Below, piece by piece: positions 45,127 to 54,307 of a DNA stretch of 64,000 bases. Every line of letters starts with the position of its first letter. Positions within the stretch are counted from its first letter, which is position 1. A program made the translations under genes and the position numbers. Source of the stretch: Halomonas qaidamensis (GTDB lineage Bacteria > Pseudomonadota > Gammaproteobacteria > Pseudomonadales > Halomonadaceae); the NCBI RefSeq assembly GCF_025917315.1, contig NZ_CP080627.1, positions 3,658,001 to 3,722,000 on the forward strand, in the 5' to 3' direction. The notes below the pieces were generated by a model that was not told where the DNA came from, did not search any database, and was given only the letters and a program-made list of their open reading frames with translations.

Positions 45127-47205
45127 CTACACTTGCCCATAGCGGCCGGCGGCTTCGCCGAGCCAGCGCCGTACTAAGACAGCAGTGACTTCAGCATTGC
45201 CTTGAAGCGCCTGAGCAAGGGCGGTGACACGCTCTAGCTGGTCGGCATCACGCTCAAGATCAGCAATTTTCATCTGGGCCAGGCCGGTTTGACGTGTGCC
45301 GAGCACTTCCCCAGGGCCACGAATTTCTAAGTCTTTTTCGGCAATACGGAAACCGTCGGTGGTTTCACGCATGACGCCCAGGCGCTCCCGAGAACTTTTT
45401 GATAGCGGCGGATGATAAAGCAATACGCAGAAGCTTTCCGTGCTGCCGCGCCCTACTCGGCCGCGCAGCTGGTGCAGTTGAGAAAGCCCCAGGCGTTCCG
45501 GGTTTTCGATAATCATCAGGCTGGCATTGGGTACGTCCACACCCACTTCAATCACCGTGGTGGCTACCAACAGGTCGAGCTCGCCCGTTTTAAAGGCCTC
45601 CATCACCTCAACTTTTTCACTGGCCTTCATACGACCGTGAATCAGACCAATAGCGAGTTCAGGCAGCGCCTGGGTTAGTTCATCACGGGTGACTTCGGCG
45701 GCCTGACACTGCAGCACCTCAGACTCTTCAATCAGCGTACACACCCAATAGGCTTGACGGCCATCGCTACAGGCATTACGGATGCGCTCAACCACTTCAG
45801 GCCGCCGCTCGTCAGACACCACCACCGTTTTAACCGGCGTACGCCCTGGCGGCAGCTCATCAATCACCGACACGTCTAAATCAGCATAAGCGCTCATAGC
45901 CAGCGTACGGGGAATCGGCGTCGCGGTCATGATCAGTTGGTGTGGTGTTAGCCCGCCCGCTTCACCTTTCTCACGCAGTGCTAGGCGCTGATGGACGCCA
46001 AAACGGTGCTGCTCATCAATAATCGCCAGCCCCAAACACTGAAAGTGTACGTCGCTTTGGAACAGCGCGTGGGTACCCACCACCATGCGGGCGCGACCAT
46101 CGGCTATGGCGGCTTTGGCATCTAATCGCGCTTTACCTTTTAGTTTACCTGCCAACCAGGCTACTTCGATGCCCAGAGGTTCAAACCAGGCTTTAAACGC
46201 CCGGTAGTGCTGTTCAGCAAGAATTTCCGTTGGTGCCATCATCGCTGCCTGGCAGTTACCCGCCAGGGCTGAAAGCGCTGCCATTGCCGCCACCACGGTC
46301 TTCCCTGAACCGACGTCTCCTTGTACTAACCGCAGCATTGGGGCAGGGCGTGAAAGGTCTAGGGTAATTTCTTCCAGCACGCGGCGCTGCGCCCCCGTTA
46401 GGGCAAACGGCAGCTGGGCTAAAAAGCGGGCTTGTAGACTGCGGCCTGACGGCAGCGATGGCGCACCATCAGCTTGAATGCGCAGACGCACTTCACGTAG
46501 GCTAAGCTGGTGGGCCAATAACTCTTCCAGCGCCAACCGACGTGTGGCGGGGTGAAAGCCATGGGCAAGCTGCTCTAAATCTACATCTGGAGGTGGCTGA
46601 TGCAGCAGCTGCAGGCTGGCATGCAGCCCAGGCAGGTTAAACCGCTGGCGCAGGTCATCGGGAATCACCTCCGGCAGCGACTCAGGCGAGCGTTGCAGTA
46701 GCGCAAGTGCTTGCTGGGTAAGTGCGCGAAGGCGCGTTTGATGCAGCCCTTCCGTAGTAGGATAAATCGGCGTGTAATACTCCTCTACCGGCGTTTCGCT
46801 ACCGCCGCTTAGCCGATATTCCGGATGATAGATTTCCAGCCCGGTTGCCCCTGCCCGCGCCTCTCCAAACGCGCGCACCGTGACACCAGGACGCATTTGC
46901 TGCTGCTGGGCAGGGGAAAAATGAAAAAAACGCAGACTTAAAATACCACTGCCATCACGCAACCTGACTAACAAACTTCTCCGACGCCCTTTCACCACAT
47001 CGCAGGCAGTAACTTCCCCTTCTACTACCGCCTCACTGCCCGCCCGCAATAAGCCAATAGGCGTTAGCCGTGTGCGATCTTGATAGCGCAGCGGCAAGTG
47101 AAACAAGAGGTCGCTAACGCGCTCTACTCCCACTCGCGCTAATTTCAGCGCGAGCGCCTCACCCACGCCTTTTAGCGACGAAACCGGTGCAGAAAGCTCA
47201 CTCAT
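45127..47205 (-). CDS. recG: ATP-dependent DNA helicase RecG
   Basis: RecG remodels stalled forks and branch-migrates Holliday junctions. The 692-residue protein has an N-terminal wedge/OB domain (about 1-170), then SF2 motifs: LVQGDVGSGKTVVAAMAALSA (I), MAPTEILAEQHY (Ia), IIDEQHRFGVHQR (II), MTATPIPRTLAMSAY (III), and C-terminal VGRGSTESFCVLLYH with the TRG region. The ATG overlaps the oxyR stop by four bases; oxyR-recG is one transcription unit, as in Pseudomonas. Confidence 0.97.
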   Translation of the reverse strand: MSELSAPVSSLKGVGEALALKLARVGVERVSDLLFHLPLRYQDRTRLTPIGLLRAGSEAVVEGEVTACDVVKGRRRSLLVRLRDGSGILSLRFFHFSPAQQQQMRPGVTVRAFGEARAGATGLEIYHPEYRLSGGSETPVEEYYTPIYPTTEGLHQTRLRALTQQALALLQRSPESLPEVIPDDLRQRFNLPGLHASLQLLHQPPPDVDLEQLAHGFHPATRRLALEELLAHQLSLREVRLRIQADGAPSLPSGRSLQARFLAQLPFALTGAQRRVLEEITLDLSRPAPMLRLVQGDVGSGKTVVAAMAALSALAGNCQAAMMAPTEILAEQHYRAFKAWFEPLGIEVAWLAGKLKGKARLDAKAAIADGRARMVVGTHALFQSDVHFQCLGLAIIDEQHRFGVHQRLALREKGEAGGLTPHQLIMTATPIPRTLAMSAYADLDVSVIDELPPGRTPVKTVVVSDERRPEVVERIRNACSDGRQAYWVCTLIEESEVLQCQAAEVTRDELTQALPELAIGLIHGRMKASEKVEVMEAFKTGELDLLVATTVIEVGVDVPNASLMIIENPERLGLSQLHQLRGRVGRGSTESFCVLLYHPPLSKSSRERLGVMRETTDGFRIAEKDLEIRGPGEVLGTRQTGLAQMKIADLERDADQLERVTALAQALQGNAEVTAVLVRRWLGEAAGRYGQV

Positions 47206-48131
47206 GAGGATATGCTGGCCTTATGGTCGGGTTGCTGGCATTGGCTGATCGCCTTGGCTAGCGCATCTATCGCTTTTGGCCGAGGGAAGCTTGCCCGCCA
47301 AGCAATAGCAACGGTGCGCGATGGAGCGGGTTCAACAAAGGGACGGCTGACCAGCATGGCATTTTCATACTGGTCGGTCCCCAATGCCGACTGAGGAAGC
47401 ACCGTAATTCCCAGCTTCGAGGCGACCATATGACGAATCGTTTCCAACGAGCCGCCCTCGGCAATCAGCGTATTGTTCGGGCTGTTGAGCTTTTGGGTAA
47501 TCGCTGGGCACGCTTCTAGAATTTGGTCACGGAAACAGTGCCCTTCGCCTAGCAACAACAATCGCTCTTCCAATAAGTCTTCTTTGTAGATCGCCTCACG
47601 GCTTACCCAGCGGTGACTAGCGGGCATCAATACTTCAAAGTGTTCATCGTAAATCGGTTTAGTAACCACATCAGTCTCTGTAAAAGGCAGTGCCACGATG
47701 ATGACGTCTAGCTCGCCACTGCGCAGCTTCGCCCGTAGTGTGCTGGTCATGCCCTCCTCAATATACAGCGGCATTTGCGGTGCGGCGTTCGCCAGCGCTG
47801 GCACTAAATGCGGGAATAAATAAGGGCCTATCGTATAAATAGCACCAATACGCAGCGGGTTAGCCAGCTGATCTTTGCCGGCATTGGCCATTTCATAAAT
47901 AAGCCGGCTCTGCTCCAGCACGCGCTGTGCTTGAGCCACAATTTTTTCTCCCAGCGGGGTGACTTGCACGGTCGATTTCGAACGCTCGAACAGCGGCGTA
48001 TCGAGCTCGTCCTCCAGCTTTTTCACTGCCACCGAGAGCGTTGGCTGAGAAACATGGCAGCGTTCAGCAGCGCGACCAAAGTGACGCTCTTGGGCAAGGG
48101 TTACGATATAGCGTAGTTCTGTTAAAGTCAT
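47202..48131 (-). CDS. oxyR: Hydrogen peroxide sensor OxyR
   Basis: The 309-residue LysR-type regulator has an N-terminal winged HTH (MTLTELRYIVTLAQERHFGRAAERCHVSQPTLS) and a C-terminal sensing domain. Cys199 and Cys208 in LGEGHCFRDQILEAC are at exactly the positions of the peroxide-sensing disulfide of E. coli OxyR. It should activate catalase and alkyl hydroperoxide reductase genes on oxidation. The start at 48131 matches the family; upstream frame extension is not conserved-looking. It is co-transcribed with recG. Confidence 0.96.
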   Translation of the reverse strand: MTLTELRYIVTLAQERHFGRAAERCHVSQPTLSVAVKKLEDELDTPLFERSKSTVQVTPLGEKIVAQAQRVLEQSRLIYEMANAGKDQLANPLRIGAIYTIGPYLFPHLVPALANAAPQMPLYIEEGMTSTLRAKLRSGELDVIIVALPFTETDVVTKPIYDEHFEVLMPASHRWVSREAIYKEDLLEERLLLLGEGHCFRDQILEACPAITQKLNSPNNTLIAEGGSLETIRHMVASKLGITVLPQSALGTDQYENAMLVSRPFVEPAPSRTVAIAWRASFPRPKAIDALAKAISQCQQPDHKASISS

Positions 48132-48207
48132 AGCGGTGCCAGAGGCATCCTCTCGTTGCAGCTCGTTACAGGTAATCGTGATAGCGAGATGGAAAAGGAC
48201 AAACAAA

Positions 48208-48236
48208 CCCTATTGAAGATGGCACATCTCATAGGG
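48208..48236. promoter_or_regulatory. Nested dyad in the oxyR/epimerase divergent region
   Basis: CCCTAT at 48208-48213 is mirrored by ATAGGG at 48231-48236, and inside it AGATG/CATCT at 48217-48229 form a second dyad around GCA. A further copy of ATAGGG follows at about 48250. It lies between two divergent genes, 77-105 bases from the oxyR start, a normal place for LysR-type autoregulation. It does not match the E. coli OxyR spacing exactly. Confidence 0.45.
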
Positions 48237-48280
48237 ACTTTGTATCTGATAGGGAATATTAATCAACAGGAGTGCGCAAG

Positions 48281-49162
48281 ATGAAGCTAACGGTATTGAT
48301 TATTGGCTGCGGGGATATTGGCATAACGTTAGGACGCGAGCTACTCAGTGAAGGGCATCGTGTCATCGGCGTGCGCCGCCAAGTCGAAACGTTAAAGGAC
48401 ACCGGCATTGAGCCGTTAGCACTGGATCTCAACGATCTTGAGAGTGCTGATGCTAATGCATTGCCCCATGCTGATTATGTTGTTTACACCGTTAGCGCTG
48501 ACCGTTTCGAAGAAAGCGCATACCAAAGCGCCTACCCAGACGGTTTAAAGCGTGTGCTTGGCGTACTCGAACAGCACAAAACACCGCCAAGACGTATCTT
48601 CTTTGTCTCCTCAACCAGTGTCTACGGACAGCAGGAAGGCGAAGTCGTTAGCGAAGATAGTCCAACAGAATCAACCAGTTTTTCTGGTAAATTGATGTGT
48701 GATGCTGAACAGGCACTCATTACGCATCCGTTACCCGGTACAGTGGTGCGTTTTTCCGGCATCTATGGCCCTGGACGAGACCGCCTCATTCACCAAGTTG
48801 CGGAAGGTCGCATTGCCGCAGTTACGCCGGTTAGCTACTCTAACCGTATTCACCGTGATGACTGCACCGGTATTTTGGCGCACTTAATCCGCTGTCAGGA
48901 AAAAGGTATGCCGCTAGCAGAGCTTTATTTAGGCAGTGACTGCGAGCCCGTCACCCTGCATAACGTGATGGCCTGGCTAGCCAAGCAGCTAAATGTCGAA
49001 TCTACCGATACCATGCAATCACCACTGCGCCGCCGAACCAGCAAGCGCTGCGACAACAGCCGTATTCGTGAAATGGGCTACCAGTTCCGCTACCCGACTT
49101 ACAAAGAAGGCTACGCACAGGTGTTAAAAGAAGGTGGTTTCTTGGCGCCACAAAAAGCCTAA
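48281..49162 (+). CDS. NAD(P)-dependent epimerase/SDR family protein (YeeZ-like)
   Basis: The 293-residue extended-SDR protein has the Rossmann motif LIIGCGDIGITLGREL, FVSSTSVYGQQEGEVVSEDSP with the Ser/Tyr catalytic region, VRFSGIYGPGRDRLI and NRIHRDDCTGIL. It resembles E. coli YeeZ; its substrate is unknown. AGGAG eight bases before the ATG at 48281 decides the start over a GTG three codons earlier. It is divergent from oxyR. Confidence 0.87.
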   Translation: MKLTVLIIGCGDIGITLGRELLSEGHRVIGVRRQVETLKDTGIEPLALDLNDLESADANALPHADYVVYTVSADRFEESAYQSAYPDGLKRVLGVLEQHKTPPRRIFFVSSTSVYGQQEGEVVSEDSPTESTSFSGKLMCDAEQALITHPLPGTVVRFSGIYGPGRDRLIHQVAEGRIAAVTPVSYSNRIHRDDCTGILAHLIRCQEKGMPLAELYLGSDCEPVTLHNVMAWLAKQLNVESTDTMQSPLRRRTSKRCDNSRIREMGYQFRYPTYKEGYAQVLKEGGFLAPQKA

Positions 49163-49169
49163 CTGCTCT

Positions 49170-49243
49170 TTCACTAACTTATTTTTCGCTAACTTACTTT
49201 TCACTAACGTAAATTTTCTAACTTACTTGGCGCTAACTTATTC
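49170..49243. repeat. Five tandem copies of a 15-bp unit
   Basis: The consensus TTCRCTAACTTAYTT recurs with its core CTAACTTA at 49174, 49189, 49204 (one base changed), 49218 and 49233, so the period is 15, 15, 14 and 15 bases. It sits immediately after the epimerase-like gene and before the ridA terminator. It is outside any gene I can support. Confidence 0.75.
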
Positions 49244-49284
49244 AACCTTATTTAGCGCCTCACTATTCTCATTCATACCCACCT

Positions 49285-49322
49285 CAAAAAAGAGCGAGCA
49301 CGTAATTAAACAGTGCTCGCTC
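49285..49322 (-). terminator. Terminator after ridA
   Basis: GAGCGAGCAC at 49292-49301 and GTGCTCGCTC at 49313-49322 form a perfect 10-bp stem; on the minus strand it is followed by TTTTTT. It ends the transcript containing ridA, 30 bases past the ridA stop. Confidence 0.9.
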
Positions 49323-49351
49323 GTATGGATGGCAACGTTAAGCCCGATGAC

Positions 49352-49741
49352 TTAGTCGCCGATTACCATTACCGCTTCTGCTTCCACTTGGCTGCCTTTA
49401 GGCAGCGCTTTCACGCCAACGGCTGCGCGAGCAGGGAAAGGCGGTGAGAAAAACTCTTCCATTACCTTATTAACGATCGCAAAATTATCCAGATCAACAA
49501 GGTATAAGTTGAGCTTAACAATATCACCAAGCGAGCCAGCTGCTTCTTCACAAACCGCCTGCAAGTTAGTAAATACTTGACGCGCTTGCGCCTCAAAGTC
49601 GTCAGAGATAATGTCCATTGTCTCTGGATTCAGTGGGATCTGGCCCGAAAGATACACCGTATTGCCAGCCTTAATCGCCTGTGAATAAGGGCCGATTGCA
49701 GCGGGGGCTTTTTCAGTGTTAATAACCGCTTTATTGCTCAT
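49352..49741 (-). CDS. ridA: RidA family enamine/imine deaminase
   Basis: RidA hydrolyses reactive 2-aminoacrylate and related imines. The 129-residue protein is typical: APAAIGPYSQAIKAGNTVYLSGQIPLNPET, QARQVFTNLQAVCEEAAGS, VKLNLYLVDLDNFAIVN and the PARAAVGVKALPKGSQVEAEAVM segment with the substrate-binding Arg and Glu. It lies after spoT on the same strand, an arrangement also seen in Pseudomonas. Confidence 0.96.
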   Translation of the reverse strand: MSNKAVINTEKAPAAIGPYSQAIKAGNTVYLSGQIPLNPETMDIISDDFEAQARQVFTNLQAVCEEAAGSLGDIVKLNLYLVDLDNFAIVNKVMEEFFSPPFPARAAVGVKALPKGSQVEAEAVMVIGD

Positions 49742-49878
49742 GAGATAGCACTCTCCTGTCGTGTTTAACGTATTTTTAGATGTATGTTATAGATATAGTG
49801 GTAGTTTTAAATATTAATTCTTATGGCCCGCCATAGCAGTCGCTGCCAGCCCAACGCCAGCAGCCTACTCACGGGTGT

Positions 49879-52011
49879 TTAATTGCTCATTCTGGTTATT
49901 TTGCCAACATTAGGAAGGTTGCGAATACGCTTAATAATGCGCGCAAGATGCACGCGGCCTTTGACGGATAAGGTTAAATTAACAATTGAAAGCCGAGCAT
50001 CTCGCTCTTCAATACCTATACGTTCGATATTTGCGTCGGCATCGGTCACCACGCCAGCCAGCTCGGCCACCAGCCCACGACGGCTCTCAATTTCAATGCG
50101 TAGTGCGACCGGAAAGTCTTCATCTATCGTGTCCGACCATTCAAGCGCAAATAGCTTCTCGGGGTCGTTCTTACGTTCACCAAGATTTTTACACTCGCTG
50201 CGATGGACGACTAGCCCTTTACCTACTGACAAATGGCCAACCACGGGGTCACCCGGTAAGGGATGACAGCATCGGGCAAAGGTAATTACCATACCTTCAC
50301 TGCCACTGATCACTACCGCTTTGTCACTATCCGTGCTGAGGATATAGTCAAAATTACTACCATGAGCAGCATCGACTAAACGACGCGCTGCCACATGAGC
50401 CATCCGGTTTCCCAATCCAACTGATTCAAGCAACGCGTCTAATGAGGCAGCATCAAGTTCTTTAAGAGCTTTAGCAAATACGCTTTCATCGAGTTCTTCC
50501 AGGCTGGTCTCAAAGGGGGCGAGTGCTTTGTTCAATAAACGCCGCCCTAACGTAATCGCTTCAGCCTGCTGCTGGTGTTTTAAAGCATGGCGTATCGCAG
50601 AACGCGCTTTAGCCGTGGTAACAAAATTAAGCCACGCTACGTTAGGCCGCGCTCCAGGAGCGGTGATAATTTCCAGCGTTTGACCACTTTCAAGACGCGT
50701 AGACAGCGGTGCCAAGTGGCGATCAATACGGCAAGCAATACAGTTGTTACCAATATCAGTGTGTACGCTGTAGGCGAAGTCAATCACCGTTGCGCCCTGA
50801 GGAAGCTCCATAATGTCGCCTTTGGGGGTAAACACGTAGATATCATCTGGAAACAAGTCGTTTTTGACGTGTTCGATAAACTCTAGCGAGTCCCCTGCAT
50901 GGCGCTGCATTTCCAGCAGCCCTTTTACCCAAGCCCGAGCGCGGGCATGGCTGCCTTCAGCAATAGGATGGGTAGTTTGCCCGGCTTTATAGAGCCAGTG
51001 GGCAGCGATGCCATTATTAGCCATCGCCTCCATTTCTCGGGTGCGAATTTGCACTTCAATGGGCATTCCACCCTGACCAAACAGCGTGGTGTGAAGACTT
51101 TGGTAGCCATTGGCTTTTGGGATGGCAATGTAATCTTTAAAGCGCCCTGGCACAGGCTTATAGAGATTATGCACTACCCCCAGGATGCGATAGCAGCTAG
51201 CGACATCTTCGGTAATAATGCGAAAACCAAAGACATCCATGATTTCCGCAAACGGCTTACGCTGATCACGCATCTTCTTATAAATCGACAGCAGATGCTT
51301 CTGCCGACCGATCACAGTACCTTTCAGCCCTTCGTCGTCCAAACTTTGCTGCAGCGATGACTGAATTTCTCGCATCGCACTACGCCGATTACCCCGGGCG
51401 CTAGCCACCGCGCGTTTAATGCGCTCAGCGCGCATAGGATGAATCGCCTGGAAAGAGAGATCTTCCAGCTCAACACGAATCGTATTGATGCCTAAACGCC
51501 CCGCAATACGGGCATAAATTTCCAGCGTTTCCCGAGCTATACGGCGCTTTTTATCTGGCCGTAAGGCACCCAGCGTGCGCATGTTATGTAGACGGTCGGC
51601 TAATTTTACAATAATGACGCGGATATCCCGCGACATTGCCAACACCATCTTCTGGAAATTTTCCGCCTGAGCGACAGCTTTGTCTTCAAAGGTGATCTGG
51701 GTCAGTTTGGAAACACCATCGACTAGTTCGGCAACAGGCTTACTAAATTGCGCAGATAACGCCTTTTTGGAGACACCCGTATCTTCAATGACATCATGCA
51801 GCATGGCAGCCATCAAACTTTGATGATCCATGTGCATGTTGGCCAAGATATTGGCGACCGCTAGCGGATGGGTAACATAAGGTTCGCCCGAGCGGCGGCG
51901 CTGGCCGTCATGGGCTTGCTCGGCATAATAAAAGGCGCGTTTGACCTGTTGAATCTCATCCGGAGGTAAATAGCCGCCGAGTCGATCGGCCAGGTCATCA
52001 ATGGTGAACAT
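49879..52011 (-). CDS. spoT: Bifunctional (p)ppGpp synthase/hydrolase SpoT
   Basis: The 710-residue stringent-response enzyme has an HD hydrolase domain (HDGQRRRSGEPYVTHPLAVANIL; LMAAMLHDVIEDTGV), a synthetase domain (IMDVFGFRIITEDVASCYRILGVVH; DYIAIPKANGYQSLHTTLFG), a TGS domain (VFTPKGDIMELPQGATVIDFAYSVHTDIG), a helical/CC region with the ARCCHPLPGDPVVG motif, and a C-terminal ACT domain. The intact HD motif makes it SpoT rather than RelA. It is downstream of gmk and rpoZ. Confidence 0.97.
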   Translation of the reverse strand: MFTIDDLADRLGGYLPPDEIQQVKRAFYYAEQAHDGQRRRSGEPYVTHPLAVANILANMHMDHQSLMAAMLHDVIEDTGVSKKALSAQFSKPVAELVDGVSKLTQITFEDKAVAQAENFQKMVLAMSRDIRVIIVKLADRLHNMRTLGALRPDKKRRIARETLEIYARIAGRLGINTIRVELEDLSFQAIHPMRAERIKRAVASARGNRRSAMREIQSSLQQSLDDEGLKGTVIGRQKHLLSIYKKMRDQRKPFAEIMDVFGFRIITEDVASCYRILGVVHNLYKPVPGRFKDYIAIPKANGYQSLHTTLFGQGGMPIEVQIRTREMEAMANNGIAAHWLYKAGQTTHPIAEGSHARARAWVKGLLEMQRHAGDSLEFIEHVKNDLFPDDIYVFTPKGDIMELPQGATVIDFAYSVHTDIGNNCIACRIDRHLAPLSTRLESGQTLEIITAPGARPNVAWLNFVTTAKARSAIRHALKHQQQAEAITLGRRLLNKALAPFETSLEELDESVFAKALKELDAASLDALLESVGLGNRMAHVAARRLVDAAHGSNFDYILSTDSDKAVVISGSEGMVITFARCCHPLPGDPVVGHLSVGKGLVVHRSECKNLGERKNDPEKLFALEWSDTIDEDFPVALRIEIESRRGLVAELAGVVTDADANIERIGIEERDARLSIVNLTLSVKGRVHLARIIKRIRNLPNVGKITRMSN

Positions 52012-52055
52012 TTACCGCGCCCCTAGTCGCTTCTAAGTCCAGTCTCTAGTAAACC

Positions 52056-52316
52056 TTAGTCGTCGATATGTGTGGTAGGTGTCATCGCGGGACGAACACG
52101 TACCGGGGCTTCCACTGGCTCATCCAGCACAGTGTGATTTACAAGGCCAGCAGCAATCTCGCGCAGCGCCATAACAGTAGGCTTGTCGTTTTCCCAGGGC
52201 AGTTGTGCTTCACGGGAGCCACGCGCAAGCTGACGCGCGCGCTGGGTGGAAATCATCACCAGCTTGAAGCGGTTCTCAACATTTTCCAGACAATCTTCAA
52301 CGGTTACGCGAGCCAT
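52056..52316 (-). CDS. rpoZ: RNA polymerase omega subunit
   Basis: The 86-residue protein [33 protein letters not shown]...[19 protein letters not shown] is canonical omega, which stabilises beta' and forms part of a ppGpp site on RNA polymerase. The start at 52316 has AGGAAG upstream; the frame is open further but through structured leader sequence. gmk-rpoZ-spoT is the conserved gammaproteobacterial order. Confidence 0.96.
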   Translation of the reverse strand: MARVTVEDCLENVENRFKLVMISTQRARQLARGSREAQLPWENDKPTVMALREIAAGLVNHTVLDEPVEAPVRVRPAMTPTTHIDD

Positions 52317-52334
52317 GGGGGTCTTCCTGTAATG

Positions 52335-52377
52335 ACAACGCTGGGCCAGCGTTGTGGGGAAACGCCACTGGCCCAGC
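52335..52377 (-). promoter_or_regulatory. Two mutually exclusive hairpins in the gmk-rpoZ gap
   Basis: Bases 52335-52355 form a 21-base near-perfect palindrome (ACAACGCTGG, G, CCAGCGTTGT). Its centre GCTGGGCCAG (52340-52349) is also perfectly complementary to CTGGCCCAGC at 52368-52377. In the minus-strand RNA the two pairings compete, 20-60 bases before the rpoZ start. No T-run follows either, so a translational or RNA-processing switch is more likely than termination. Confidence 0.5.
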
Positions 52378-52404
52378 AAAAAAGTGGTAATGGAACCTGC
52401 TAGA

Positions 52405-53052
<648 letters not shown>

Positions 53053-53244
53053 TTAGCAAAAGATAGATAGCGAAATGATAGTCAGCGGAAAATCGTTAGC
53101 GAAGATAAACAGGGCAACGGTAAGGCGTTGTCTTGTTTATCAAGTACTGCTCATCAAGTACTGTGCGTGCATAAAGTATGCGCGCAGTATCGCACACCTA
53201 TGCTATGGACTGTAGCGTTTCAGCGCAGTCACAAGGAGGTCATC

Positions 53245-53940
53245 ATGCGCAGTACCCTCGTTATTTTATGCTTTATTGCCTTGGGGGTAGCGCTCCAAAA
53301 AGGACTGATTGAGATACCCCGCCATTGGGCGCCCTGGGCGCCGCTCTATATTGATGATCCTATAACGCCCATCACCCAGCTAAAGCTCAAACGTCTAAAC
53401 GATGACCCAAAAGCCTGCTTAGCGGCCCTAGACACCGCACCAACAAACGAGCTTCGATACACACCATTAGCCGATTACTCCCCAACCGCTAGTTGTCCAC
53501 TCACAAATGTCGTACGTGTGCAGTCAAGCACCGTTCGCTTCAACCAAAGCTTTGTCGCCACCTGCCCGCTGGCACTGGCCTGGGTAATGTACGAGCGCCA
53601 CGCGCTGCAACCCGCCGCCCAGGAGATCATGGGCAGCCAAGTGGCCCAGGTTAATCACGTCGGCAGCTTTGCCTGCCGTAATGTTTACGGCCGCGAAACT
53701 GGCAGACGCAGTGAACACGCCACCGCGGAAGCGTTGGATGTGGTCGGATTTCAGTTTGAAAACGGCCAGCGCATTACGCTAATTAATCACTGGGATGATG
53801 ACGGTGAAGCGGGGGAGTTCTTAAGAGCAGCAAGGGACGGTGCCTGCGACACCTTTGGCAATGTGCTAGGGCCAGACTACAACGCCGCACATGCTGACCA
53901 TTTTCACTTAGGCATGCGCGGCTTCAGGCTATGTCGCTAA
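53245..53940 (+). CDS. Extensin-like family protein, putative LAS-type peptidase
   Basis: The 231-residue protein has an N-terminal hydrophobic segment (MRSTLVILCFIALGVALQKG) that directs it to or through the membrane. The C-terminal extensin-like domain (PF06904 type) shows TASCPLTNVVRVQSS, FACRNVYGRETGRRSEHATAEALDVVGF and HADHFHLGMRGF. The SxHxxxxAxD and HxDHFH motifs are those of zinc LAS/M15 peptidoglycan peptidases. A perfect AAGGAGGT site decides the start. It is convergent with the glycine-rich lipoprotein gene 23 bases away. Confidence 0.85.
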   Translation: MRSTLVILCFIALGVALQKGLIEIPRHWAPWAPLYIDDPITPITQLKLKRLNDDPKACLAALDTAPTNELRYTPLADYSPTASCPLTNVVRVQSSTVRFNQSFVATCPLALAWVMYERHALQPAAQEIMGSQVAQVNHVGSFACRNVYGRETGRRSEHATAEALDVVGFQFENGQRITLINHWDDDGEAGEFLRAARDGACDTFGNVLGPDYNAAHADHFHLGMRGFRLCR

Positions 53941-53963
53941 CTCGCGGGGTTGGTTAAGGCCAA

Positions 53964-54215
53964 TCAGTCTAGGCTAATATCGTCTTCGTCCGTCGCGGCC
54001 CCTGTCGCAGCACCTGCACCTGCGCCAACCGCCGCGCCTTGCGTAACGTCGCCACCCGTAGCAGCGGCAGCACCAGCCCCAACAGCAGCGCCTACCCCTG
54101 CGCCACTGGCTGTCCGCTCGCCCGTAGTGGAACCACAGCCTGCTAAGACCAAGGTTACTGCGGTAATAGCACTCAACGTTAACAAACGCGGCATCTTGAT
54201 TAATCGGGTATGCAT
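53964..54215 (-). CDS. Glycine-zipper lipoprotein
   Basis: The 83-residue product has a signal peptide with lipobox LAGC (Cys27 as lipid anchor) and a mature part dominated by GAGVGAAVGAGAAAATGG and GAAVGAGAGAATGAA repeats, a glycine-zipper pattern that favours membrane-inserting helix packing, ending in acidic DEDDISLD. A strong GGAGGTG precedes the ATG. Related small outer-membrane lipoproteins are common, but no role can be assigned. Confidence 0.82.
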   Translation of the reverse strand: MHTRLIKMPRLLTLSAITAVTLVLAGCGSTTGERTASGAGVGAAVGAGAAAATGGDVTQGAAVGAGAGAATGAATDEDDISLD

Positions 54216-54307
54216 AGGTCACCTCCATATGGATTGCACCTAGTCACCCTAGATAAAAGTTACAGTTTTTGTCAATTTAGCGGCAGCCGCCCACGCTTAC
54301 TCACCGC

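Noticed and set aside
53140-53163. Two direct copies of TCAAGTACTG, 14 bases apart, near the gmk and extensin-like gene promoters
   Set aside because: Only two short copies; could be chance. Not enough for an operator or repeat call.
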